Source of the DNA: an uncultured Myroides sp.
GTDB taxonomy: Bacteria; Bacteroidota; Bacteroidia; Flavobacteriales; Flavobacteriaceae
Assembly: GCA_913777665.1 (NCBI GenBank)
Contig: CAJYTF010000016.1
Span: 45,252 to 109,251 of the forward strand
Reading direction: 5' to 3'
Length of the DNA: 64,000 bases
Of this stretch, positions 55,533 to 64,000 are shown one piece after another. Below the pieces are notes generated by a model. The model saw nothing but the letters and a program-made list of their open reading frames with translations, was not told where the DNA came from and did not search any database. How positions within the stretch are numbered: the first letter of the stretch is position 1; each line of letters begins with the position of its first letter. A program made the translations under genes and the position numbers.

Positions 55533-56531
55533 TTATAATTTATGAGGAATAAACGGATAATTTTCTTGATCGTAAACCACATCGTACATCACATTTGTAT
55601 CAGGATATGGCGATTCTTCTGCGAATTTTTCACATTCTGAAACCAAATCACGAACGCGTTGGTCTATTGTTTCGATTTCTTCGTCTGTTGCCCAATTATT
55701 TTCTTTGATAACATCTAAAACTTGAGTAATAGGATCTATTTTACGGTATTCTTCTACTTCGTCTTTTGTACGGTAATGTTGCGCATCAGACATTGAGTGT
55801 CCTCTATAACGATAAGTTTTCATTTCCAAGAATGTTGGACCTTCACCTCTACGAGCTCTCTCCATAGCATCGAACATTGCTTCGGCAACTTTAACCGGGT
55901 TCATAGCATCTACAGCATAAGAAGGCATTTCGTAACCTAAACCTAATTTCCAGATATCAGTATGGTTTGCAGTGCGTTCTACAGAAGTTCCCATTGCATA
56001 ACCGTTGTTTTCACAAATAAATACTACAGGAAGTTTCCACAACATAGCCATGTTAAATGCCTCGTGTAAAGATCCCTGACGTGCAGCACCATCACCAAAA
56101 TAGGTTAATGATACGCCACCCGTTTCTAAATATTTATCGGCAAAAGCCATACCTGCTCCTACTGGAATTTGTGCTCCTACAATTCCGTGACCACCGTAAA
56201 AACCATGCTCTTTAGAAAAAATATGCATAGATCCACCTAAACCTTGAGAAGTACCTGTGGCTTTACCTAATAGTTCAGCCATAATTCTACGAGGATCAAC
56301 CCCCATACCTATTGGCTGTACGTGGTTACGGTAAGCAGTAATCATTTTATCTTTTGACAAATCCATTGCGTGTAAGGCACCTGCTAAAACTGCTTCTTGT
56401 CCGTTATATAAGTGTAGGAAACCACGCACTTTTTGTTGAATGTATAAAGCTGCCAGTTTATCTTCGAACTTGCGCCAGAACTGCATGTCTTCATACCATT
56501 TTAAATATACTTCTTTAGTAATTTCTTTCAT
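55533..56531 (-). CDS. pdhA: Pyruvate dehydrogenase E1 component, alpha subunit
   Basis: The thiamine-diphosphate-dependent decarboxylase subunit of the E1 heterotetramer. About 332 residues from ATG 56531 (MKEITKEVYLKWYEDM); an 18-codon open extension upstream was rejected as not family-like. The ThDP motif GDGAARQGSLHEAFNMA...ENNGYAMGT is clear, as is the phosphorylation-loop region TYRYRGHSMSDAQHYRTKDEV. It heads a two-gene operon with E2. Flavobacteria commonly encode E1-beta elsewhere. Confidence 0.95.
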   Translation of the reverse strand: MKEITKEVYLKWYEDMQFWRKFEDKLAALYIQQKVRGFLHLYNGQEAVLAGALHAMDLSKDKMITAYRNHVQPIGMGVDPRRIMAELLGKATGTSQGLGGSMHIFSKEHGFYGGHGIVGAQIPVGAGMAFADKYLETGGVSLTYFGDGAARQGSLHEAFNMAMLWKLPVVFICENNGYAMGTSVERTANHTDIWKLGLGYEMPSYAVDAMNPVKVAEAMFDAMERARRGEGPTFLEMKTYRYRGHSMSDAQHYRTKDEVEEYRKIDPITQVLDVIKENNWATDEEIETIDQRVRDLVSECEKFAEESPYPDTNVMYDVVYDQENYPFIPHKL

Positions 56532-56655
56532 AATGTGGATACTATTAGTTACCAATTGATGATTAGTTAATTTGGCAATAAGCAAAAATAAGACTTCAAA
56601 CCTATATCTGAAAATAAAATAAGTTATTTTTAGTTAAACTTGCTATTTATATAAA

Positions 56656-56733
56656 AAACTAAAATCCTACTCAGTAGGATTTTAGTTTAATTCTTCATAA
56701 AAAGAAACGAGAGGCGTTTGCCTCTCGTTCTAT
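56656..56733 (-). terminator. Tandem terminators of the T9SS protein gene
   Basis: Two hairpins follow the stop at 56741: AACGAGAGGC/GCCTCTCGTT (56706-56729) and AAAATCCTAC/GTAGGATTTT (56661-56684), each with a T run on the minus strand. Confidence 0.75.
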
Positions 56734-56740
56734 TTAAAAA

Positions 56741-59700
56741 TTATTTTTTAACAATTTTAATAAATTGTGAACCTGCATTGGTATGTACTTTTACCATGTA
56801 AGTTCCTTCTGATAATGTAGAAACATCTATTCTAACATCGTTTGCATCAAATTTTTGAGTTTTGATTTGTTTTCCTAAGATATCATAAACTTCAACTAAT
56901 TTAATTGCTTCTTTGTAAGAAACTGTTAATTCAGAATCAACTGGGTTAGGATAATACTTTAATGAAGCTAAATCTAAATCGTTAACTCCTAAAGCAATTC
57001 TAACCGTTACCGCCATTGGTAAACTTGTACAATTGCCTGCACCTACAAGCACACCATAATATATTTTACCATCTTGTAATGGTGTATAAGTAGGTAATGG
57101 ATTAACATTGTTTACAGCATCGTTATAAGATGCAAACCAAATTACATTTGTTTCATTTGTTTTTAAATCTTTAATCTCACCATAATCAACAATTGTCTGA
57201 TTGCTATTTCCTGTAGGAGCATTTGGTCTAGCTGTAACAGTAATATAAACAACGGCTCTAGCAGTTTCACAACCATTATCTACCATCGAAATATAGTAGG
57301 TTCCAGTTGTTATAGGATCATTTTGTCCCATATCTGTAGTAGCAAAAGCCGAATTATAAACTTTATAATTTGTTCCTGCTGTAGGATTCAAAGGTAACGA
57401 TGATACTGTCGCATCTCCACAAATATTGATTGGATTAATAACAGGTGCATTTACAGTTAAAATTCTAACACTAACTGCTCTCTTTGGAGAATCACAATCC
57501 CCAATTGACTGTCCTACATAATATGTACCTGTTGTTAAAGGTGCAGTATTTGCTAAAGGTGTATCAGAGGTACCGAAACTATACCAGTAAACATTTGCTC
57601 CAGCTGTTGTAGCAGAAGCTGTTAAACTTCCAACTGTAGCCGAGCCACAAAATGTTTGCACGGTCGCGGCTGTAGGCATTGTTAAATTTTGAACAGTTGA
57701 TACAACTACTGCAGTTCTTGTTGATTCACAATTCCCATTTTTCTGCGCAATATAGTATGTACCTGTTACCAAGACTGTTGTAGATGCTAATGGTGCAACA
57801 TCATTGATATTTTGATACCAGTTAACAATAGCTCCAGGTGTAGACGATACAGAAATATCAGCAATAGTTGAAATTCCGCAAATGTAGACATTGTTTAATG
57901 AAATTGGCGCTGGTGTTACCCCTACACTAACTGAAACCACTACTCTACTCGCTGAGACACAAACACCGTTTGTGAACTCACCATAGTACGTGCCATTGTT
58001 AATTGGTGCATTATTTGCCAAAGGTGTGCCACCAACTGCAGTTAAATACCACTGCATTTGGAAACCTTGAACTACATTGTATACCAAATTACTAACTGTA
58101 GCAGTACCACAGAAACTCTGTGAAGCTGTAGCATTAGGAACTGGTGCTATTGCATTAATTACAACTGTAAAAGGTACTCTTGCGGACTTACAACCAGAAA
58201 TTTCTTGTTCTACATAATATACACCCGATGTTGTAATTTGTGTAATAGGTGTACTTGAAGTTTGGCTGGTGTAGTAACTTAAAGTACCATTAGGATTTTT
58301 ACCGAAATTCGTTGTAGAAACATCGATTGAGCCACATCTGTCAAGATTACTTACTGTTGGAGCTTCTTTTAGACCCACACTAACTGTAAAATTCTTTTCA
58401 GTCTTACAACCGAATTGGTTAGTAATTTCAACTTTATAAGGAACATTTAAACTATTAGTTGTTCCTTTTAAATACAATGTTCCAGAGTTAATACCTCCAT
58501 CATATGGTAAAGTTGCTGCTTGATCGTAATACAGATTAGCAATAGGTGTCCAACTAACTTGATAATTACTTTGTGGTGTAATTTTAACATTATCAATATA
58601 CCATCCTGGGAACTGTGTATTTCCGTCAGCACCAATTCTAAAACGTACTTTAAAAGTACCTGCTCCAGTAAAATCAGTGGCTGGAACTATAAATTTTTCA
58701 GATTTCCAAGGCACTGTTGCCGGTACAGTAGTCTGCTGTACACTATTCCAATCTGTATAAGATGTTCTTGTAAAGAACATAGCTTGTAAGCTGTTATTTC
58801 CTGCAGGTTTAGGTAATGTTTTACTTGCTGTACCAGTATAATCTGCAGGTAAGAACGGTTTCCAAGTTGTTCCGTTGTCAGTTGTATATTCTAAATAAGC
58901 ATAATCCATTACACCAACTGCTGAAGATTGTAATGCAGCAATGTGATCAAACTCAACTACAATTGATTTTAAGTTAAACATATTTATTGATGTAGCTAAA
59001 TCAACCACCGCATTTGTTTGCGCAGCGTAAGTAACTTTTAAGCTGCCGTTTCCTTCAGAAAATAAAGAAGTTTCGTTTACAAGAGCGTCTCCAGCTACTC
59101 CACCACTTAAAGTTGCACCAGTTGTATTTCCATTAAATAGGTATTTATTAGGATTTTCATTAACAAAATTATCAACTTTTAATTCCTGAATATCATTGGT
59201 GCATAATTTATAGTCATTCAACAACTGCATCATTTGTGGAGAAGGATTGTTCTCAACAGAAATTGTTTTCTTAATCACACATCTTTGACCTCCTGTATTA
59301 GAAGCATTTAAAACGTATGTCATATTAGTGGTTGTATTAAATGTCCATCCAACATTTTCGTCACCTACAATTGCATTTGCGGGATTGTTTGGATGTTGCG
59401 GATCATTTACTGGGTCGTTTACATCAGTTGGGTCTACAGTTGTCCATTCATATGTATTGTAATCACTTACACCTGTTAAAATGTATAGTTTTGTTAATGG
59501 GTTTCCACTACAATTGTTTACAATATCTGCAGAAAGATTTAATGTTGGTGCTGGAGTAAAGATAACATCTGTTTCTTGTGGCTGCCCAAAACATCCTTCA
59601 AGCACATCAAAATATCCATTCGTTCTGTATATAGATCTTGTACCTGTAGCTATAGCGTCTATAGTTGCTAAGTTATCTGTATCATTTTTAACAGACAAAG

Positions 59701-61240
59701 TACGGTTTGAAGATGTTGAACTAAAAGACGTAAAAATATTTGTAGTCGCAGCTGGAACAGAAGTTGCCGTAGGGTTACTATAGGTAAACTGAACCACTAT
59801 ATTAGAAACTCCATCCCAAACGAATACGTCATCCAATTCAAACATATTGACATCATTTGAAACTAACAATTGATTACCCAAATTTTTAACTAATTTAAGT
59901 CTGTTAGTTGGTATAAATTTATTGTCTGTTGAAAATTCTTCTAAAGTAGTTTCTCCCATGTGTATCCGAAAGTTATCTCTTTGTAGAGTACCTCCGTTAG
60001 TTCCTGTTTTAAAACCAAATGCTTTAATAGTTCCACGATCAAAACCTAATGCCTTTAATTCATCAGCTAAATAAATATATTGTATTTTATGCGATTTAGC
60101 ATTAGTAAAAGGTGATACATCTGTAGCCGAAGTAATACCACTACCAACTTGAACAACATCTACTAATCCGCCGGTTTGGTATGATCCATGATATACTTTA
60201 TAAGTTTCTGATTGAGTTACCTGTGGAATTGTAAGGGTGTTTGTTTCACGTTCTACTAATACATTGTCTTTGTACCAAAAACTTGTACCTGGACCAGTTA
60301 CCTGTAATTCTTGTTCTTGAATTCCGCACACGTTATAGGTAGAGGGCAAAGTAAAAGTTGGAGCCAAACAAGCGGTGGTAACATCTATACCTGACCAAAA
60401 GCTACTATCACTTGAACTACAATTAACTTTAACATATACTTTATAAGTTGTACTTGCATTTAAACCTGTAATAGGTTGATTAGTGGCATTAGTTGGTGCC
60501 TCACCAGGAACAGTTGTTGCTAGCGGATTTGTTGTTACTAAACCTATGGGACCGCTACCAGCTGGACCGCTTGTTCTAACTTCCCAATCATATGTAGCAC
60601 CAGCGCCAGCATTTGACCAATTTAATGTAAACCCTGTAGCTGTTTTATTTGTAACATAAATTTCATCTGGTATAAGACAAGTAGGCGCTGCACCTTGTGA
60701 AACAGCTATATTATCTATGTAAAAATAATTATCTGCTGTATTAGTAGTATTTGACACTAATAATCGCACATACAAATTACCTGGTTTAGGGGCAAATGTT
60801 GTGGTAATTGTTCTACAATTTATGTCTACTATATGATTTGTAACATCCCTTGTATCAAATGTATTCCATGGACCACTTACTGTATTTGACCACTGCCATT
60901 TTAAATCTAACTGACCTGCAGATCCAGGTAAAGGTGTTTGAGAACCTAAATTAGCATTAAAAATTAACCATTTATAATCATAGGAAAATGTAATAACACC
61001 TCCGGTAGCAGTAAATAATAAGGGAGATCGCAAAACCGCGTTCCCAAGATTTTGATTTCCTTGCACCCTTGTTCTTACAGAATGAGTACCTTGACACACC
61101 CTTTCTGGTGTAACATTAAATGTGTTCGCAACTTGAACCCAAGGTGCTACCGAAGTACTTCCATCCCAATTAATTGAATAGGGCTGTGCCCAGTTAATAA
61201 ATGGAATTAAAAATAATAAAACCAGTATAATTCGTTTCAT
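56741..61240 (-). CDS. Giant T9SS-secreted protein with Ig-like repeats
   Basis: A 1499-residue secreted protein. Signal peptide 1-18 (MKRIILVLLFLIPFINWAQ). Then a jelly-roll/MAM-like domain (about 20-180), an FN3-like domain (about 190-290), a central region with another jelly-roll domain (about 680-890, PGWYIDNVKI), and six Ig-like domains of about 75 residues (Ig_7 type: CGSATVGSLTA...WYSFGTSDTPLANTAPLTTGTYYVGQ). The last 75 residues are a type A T9SS sorting domain (LKYYPNPVDSELTV...EGTYMVKVHTNAGSQFIKIVKK). It is exported by T9SS and probably attached to the surface; ligand unknown. The neighbouring gene is a paralogue. Confidence 0.9.
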   Translation of the reverse strand: MKRIILVLLFLIPFINWAQPYSINWDGSTSVAPWVQVANTFNVTPERVCQGTHSVRTRVQGNQNLGNAVLRSPLLFTATGGVITFSYDYKWLIFNANLGSQTPLPGSAGQLDLKWQWSNTVSGPWNTFDTRDVTNHIVDINCRTITTTFAPKPGNLYVRLLVSNTTNTADNYFYIDNIAVSQGAAPTCLIPDEIYVTNKTATGFTLNWSNAGAGATYDWEVRTSGPAGSGPIGLVTTNPLATTVPGEAPTNATNQPITGLNASTTYKVYVKVNCSSSDSSFWSGIDVTTACLAPTFTLPSTYNVCGIQEQELQVTGPGTSFWYKDNVLVERETNTLTIPQVTQSETYKVYHGSYQTGGLVDVVQVGSGITSATDVSPFTNAKSHKIQYIYLADELKALGFDRGTIKAFGFKTGTNGGTLQRDNFRIHMGETTLEEFSTDNKFIPTNRLKLVKNLGNQLLVSNDVNMFELDDVFVWDGVSNIVVQFTYSNPTATSVPAATTNIFTSFSSTSSNRTLSVKNDTDNLATIDAIATGTRSIYRTNGYFDVLEGCFGQPQETDVIFTPAPTLNLSADIVNNCSGNPLTKLYILTGVSDYNTYEWTTVDPTDVNDPVNDPQHPNNPANAIVGDENVGWTFNTTTNMTYVLNASNTGGQRCVIKKTISVENNPSPQMMQLLNDYKLCTNDIQELKVDNFVNENPNKYLFNGNTTGATLSGGVAGDALVNETSLFSEGNGSLKVTYAAQTNAVVDLATSINMFNLKSIVVEFDHIAALQSSAVGVMDYAYLEYTTDNGTTWKPFLPADYTGTASKTLPKPAGNNSLQAMFFTRTSYTDWNSVQQTTVPATVPWKSEKFIVPATDFTGAGTFKVRFRIGADGNTQFPGWYIDNVKITPQSNYQVSWTPIANLYYDQAATLPYDGGINSGTLYLKGTTNSLNVPYKVEITNQFGCKTEKNFTVSVGLKEAPTVSNLDRCGSIDVSTTNFGKNPNGTLSYYTSQTSSTPITQITTSGVYYVEQEISGCKSARVPFTVVINAIAPVPNATASQSFCGTATVSNLVYNVVQGFQMQWYLTAVGGTPLANNAPINNGTYYGEFTNGVCVSASRVVVSVSVGVTPAPISLNNVYICGISTIADISVSSTPGAIVNWYQNINDVAPLASTTVLVTGTYYIAQKNGNCESTRTAVVVSTVQNLTMPTAATVQTFCGSATVGSLTASATTAGANVYWYSFGTSDTPLANTAPLTTGTYYVGQSIGDCDSPKRAVSVRILTVNAPVINPINICGDATVSSLPLNPTAGTNYKVYNSAFATTDMGQNDPITTGTYYISMVDNGCETARAVVYITVTARPNAPTGNSNQTIVDYGEIKDLKTNETNVIWFASYNDAVNNVNPLPTYTPLQDGKIYYGVLVGAGNCTSLPMAVTVRIALGVNDLDLASLKYYPNPVDSELTVSYKEAIKLVEVYDILGKQIKTQKFDANDVRIDVSTLSEGTYMVKVHTNAGSQFIKIVKK

Positions 61241-61259
61241 AATATTGAATTTATTTTTA

Positions 61260-61293
61260 AGCCAAAGACAATATTAATATTGTCTTTGGCTAA
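61260..61293 (-). terminator. Terminator of the second T9SS gene
   Basis: Near-perfect palindrome with arms AGCCAAAGACAATAT / ATATTGTCTTTGGCT immediately after the stop at 61301. Confidence 0.7.
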
Positions 61294-61300
61294 TTTAAAA

Positions 61301-64000
61301 CTATTTTTTCACAATTTTCACAAATTGACTATTTTCCTTAGTTTTTATATTCAGCATATAAGTTCCAGAACTTAAGTTACCAAAATCTAATTGAACAGTT
61401 TGGTTGTCAAAATTACGTTTAATAACCATTCTTCCGTTTAAATCAAACACTTCTACATTTGTAATAACATCTGCATAAGTAATTGTTAACAGATCATTTA
61501 CTGGGTTAGGGTAGTATTTCAATTTACTTAAATCGAAATCGTTTACACCTAAAACAATAATTGTTTCAATTGGTGTTGGTAAGCTTGGGCATCCGTTTGC
61601 ACCGATAATCACTGCATAATAGGTTGTTCCATTTACCAAAGGCATATTTTGAGCTAGCGGATTGATGCCTTTCATTGCATCATCATACGTTGCATACCAA
61701 ACCACATTTGGCTGGGTCATTATTAAATTACTAATTTCTGCATAATCTGTAAATGTCTGTGGTGTATTACCTACAGGACTGTTAGGTCTGCTGTTAATAG
61801 TAACTTGTACTTGCGTACGTAGTGATTCACATCCGTTTTCTACACGTGTTACAAAGTAATATCCTGACTGCAACACATCTGTTAATGGTAATGGTGTAGT
61901 TGATGTATTGTTTAAATACCAATTATAAGAAGTACCTGTTGGCGAAGGCAAACTTAAATTACCTACTGTTGAACCAGCACACATTGATATCGGACTAACT
62001 GCCGGTGCGCTTGTACTTATTACACGAACTGCTACCGGTACTTTTACAGATACACAGTTTCCTACTCTTTGGGACACATAATACGTTCCATTAACCAATG
62101 CTGTTGTTGCTGCTAATGGCGTAGTTGCTGTTGCGTTGCTATACCATTCTGCTGTTGCACCCGGTATAATTTGTGCAACCAATTGTGCTACTGTTCCGTT
62201 TCCGCAAATATTTTGAATAGAAGCAGTTGGAGCCGCTACACTTCCTTGTGAACTTGCTATAATTTGTACACGTAAAGACTCACATCCGTTAATTTTTTGT
62301 GAAACATAATAAGTACCACTTAAAATTTGACCCGTATTAGGTATCGGTGTTTGCGAGGTAGCAGACAGATACCATACTAATTCTGAACCTGCTATTTGAT
62401 TTAAGTTCACAGCACCATACGATAATGACCCACAAATTGAAATAGTTTGTGGTGTTAAAGCTGCCGGTGCCGGATTAATATTAACCAATACAGATATACG
62501 TCCAGATTCACATGTTCCTAATACTTGTGATGCATAATAAGTAGTATTGTTTACTAATGCTTGTGTTCCTGATAAAGGAGTTGTTGAATTAGCAGAATCA
62601 TACCATCTTATCTGTGATCCGTTTACACCGGTTGCCATTAATGCCGATACTGTACCACCTCCACAAACTACTTGTGTAAACTGTGCCGTAGGTAAACCTA
62701 ATGGGGTAATAGTAGCCGTAAACGGAACTCGTACCGATTTACATAAGCCTTGAACCGCTTCTACATAATAAGTTCCTGTTTGTGAAATTGTACTTATTGG
62801 TGTAGTTGCTGTTGCAGAATTATAGAAATTAAATGTTGCTGTTGCTGCGCCTGTTACAACTACAGCTGTAACCGGGCTTGCCTGACAAAATGTTTGACTT
62901 TGTACAACAGGTGTAACAACATCGGTAACATTAATCGTTATTGCCTTATCTAACGTACATCCAGATGACGGTGCTGTTAATGCGGCATTGTAAACCTGGT
63001 TTAAACCTACACTTGATGTAACATATACTCTAAGAGCATTAGTGCCTGATGTATAAGGTACCGTTGTAGCCGCATCTAAATATAAATTAGTTGCCGGTGA
63101 CCATGTTACGGTAGACTGCGTTAAGCCAAACTTAGCGTTTAAACGGTCGGTTGTTCTTGTTCCTGCTAATGGGTTAGTATCTGTAGCACTTGTGGCATAC
63201 ATACCAACATTGGTTCCTGTTACGGCAGTATAATAAGTCTCTGCATTATTACCAGAACCTGCTCCTTCTTGAGTAATTTCAACCAATACATTCGATTGAC
63301 CATCCCAATAAAAAGGACTGTCAAAAACCATAGTCTGTGTTCCTTGGAACGTATGTGTATGATTTACTTTTGAAAATACTGTTAATAAATTACCCGTTTC
63401 AAAATTCGTTGTTCCAAATGATGTATTTGGTGTTAACATCATTTTTATAGTATACTTTGGATTAGTAAAACTTGCTCCTGAATTAATCGTTTCGAACGAT
63501 AAGTTTGTAATATAACCCGACGTAGTTAAACCTTGTGCCAATAATTCGGCTGCACTGTATATAAACTGTTGTTTTGAGTATACATTGCTTTGTACAAACG
63601 CAGACACTTCACTTGTTGATGCTGTAGTTGTTAAACCTGCTCCAATTGTAACTGTTGCAGGTAAAGCCTCTAAAGCTTTAAGTTCTTGAACTTGGTCTTT
63701 ACATAAATCGTAAGTGCTTGCTAAAGCTGCGTTAGCCTCTGGTTTTTTACCAGCAAATACACGTACTGTTTTTAAATGCTCACAAATACCGTTAGATTGA
63801 GTTGCAGACAATACATATTCTTGTTCCTGTGCTGTACTAAATGTCCAACCATTAACAGCATCTCCACTTACTCCCGTACTTGGTGTCCATACAAAAGTAT
63901 CGTAACCACCTAAATTTGTTGTAATTGTTACAGGTGTTGTGGTAACGCCACCCTCACAAGAAGTCGCTGTTCCAGATGATAACTCAAATGCCGGTTTTGG
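61301..64000 (-). CDS. T9SS-secreted Ig-repeat protein, N-terminus off the window
   Basis: The frame is open from 63811 to the window edge (a further 63 codons without a stop, starting PKPAFELSSGTATS at the edge), so at least 899 residues are visible and the true start lies outside. The visible part has a GWTFSTAQ...YVLSAT region similar to the neighbour's GWTFNTTT..YVLNAS, a jelly-roll-like domain, six Ig_7-type domains and the T9SS C-terminal sorting domain (LKYYPNPVNDLLTIT...SGTYMLNIKTKENSQFVKIVKK). It is clearly a paralogue of the 56741-61240 gene; the two are probably tandem duplicates that diverged. Confidence 0.9.
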   Translation of the reverse strand, partial: PKPAFELSSGTATSCEGGVTTTPVTITTNLGGYDTFVWTPSTGVSGDAVNGWTFSTAQEQEYVLSATQSNGICEHLKTVRVFAGKKPEANAALASTYDLCKDQVQELKALEALPATVTIGAGLTTTASTSEVSAFVQSNVYSKQQFIYSAAELLAQGLTTSGYITNLSFETINSGASFTNPKYTIKMMLTPNTSFGTTNFETGNLLTVFSKVNHTHTFQGTQTMVFDSPFYWDGQSNVLVEITQEGAGSGNNAETYYTAVTGTNVGMYATSATDTNPLAGTRTTDRLNAKFGLTQSTVTWSPATNLYLDAATTVPYTSGTNALRVYVTSSVGLNQVYNAALTAPSSGCTLDKAITINVTDVVTPVVQSQTFCQASPVTAVVVTGAATATFNFYNSATATTPISTISQTGTYYVEAVQGLCKSVRVPFTATITPLGLPTAQFTQVVCGGGTVSALMATGVNGSQIRWYDSANSTTPLSGTQALVNNTTYYASQVLGTCESGRISVLVNINPAPAALTPQTISICGSLSYGAVNLNQIAGSELVWYLSATSQTPIPNTGQILSGTYYVSQKINGCESLRVQIIASSQGSVAAPTASIQNICGNGTVAQLVAQIIPGATAEWYSNATATTPLAATTALVNGTYYVSQRVGNCVSVKVPVAVRVISTSAPAVSPISMCAGSTVGNLSLPSPTGTSYNWYLNNTSTTPLPLTDVLQSGYYFVTRVENGCESLRTQVQVTINSRPNSPVGNTPQTFTDYAEISNLIMTQPNVVWYATYDDAMKGINPLAQNMPLVNGTTYYAVIIGANGCPSLPTPIETIIVLGVNDFDLSKLKYYPNPVNDLLTITYADVITNVEVFDLNGRMVIKRNFDNQTVQLDFGNLSSGTYMLNIKTKENSQFVKIVKK

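Noticed and set aside
58520..59783. Plus-strand ORFs opposite the T9SS repeat protein
   Set aside because: They are shadows of the long minus-strand coding frame.

Overview
The window is AT-rich chromosome from a Bacteroidota bacterium, most likely a member of Flavobacteriaceae. The evidence is: many promoters of the Bacteroidota type (TTG, about 20 bp, TAnnTTTG); two giant secreted proteins ending in type IX secretion (T9SS) sorting domains; numerous short lipoproteins; a flavobacterial-type Cas9 locus; and a split pyruvate dehydrogenase operon (E1-alpha plus E2, without E1-beta). The genus cannot be fixed from the sequence. No rRNA, tRNA, transposase or prophage was seen.

Layout. 1-13.1 kb: mainly housekeeping and surface genes (a processive GT2, an M17 aminopeptidase, secreted glutaminase, AlkB-like and NERD proteins, a UbiA-like protein, GcvP). 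13.1-15.5 kb: a repeat-rich island in which a small GIY-YIG nuclease gene is flanked on both sides by inverted arrays of hairpin palindromes with compensating stem changes. Next to it lie an unknown gene and nine copies of a 21-bp tandem repeat. 15.5-16.9 kb: a membrane protein gene split by a -1 frameshift exactly at a TTTAAAG heptamer. 16.9-22.9 kb: LpxD, a Crp/Fnr regulator, a ClC channel, flavohemoglobin with a candidate operator, and a peptidase. 22.9-29.5 kb: a complete type II-C CRISPR-Cas locus with 50-bp repeats, cas2, cas1, cas9 and a tracrRNA. 29.5-37 kb: surface glycan genes (flippase, glycosyltransferases, GtrB/GtrII pair) and MlaE/MlaF.

37-50 kb: a curli (functional amyloid) region. 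A very long curlin gene is followed by a short curlin, a CsgE with an extra N-terminal domain, CsgF, CsgG with a C-terminal extension, and a beta-propeller lipoprotein. Facing it are a LuxR-type regulator with a degenerate receiver and a five-gene operon holding two paralogous unknown proteins, a 7-TM protein, a histidine kinase and a response regulator. A TPR regulator lies beyond. 50-64 kb: ManC, SprT-like and SDR genes, an M28 peptidase, PDH E1-alpha/E2, and two T9SS proteins built of Ig-like repeats, the last running off the right edge.

The most unusual content is the GIY-YIG plus REPIN-like palindrome island. It resembles REP/RAYT systems in layout but has a different kind of nuclease. 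The enlarged curli operon with its neighbouring signalling genes, the possible programmed frameshift, and the promoter-in-repeat CRISPR array come next.
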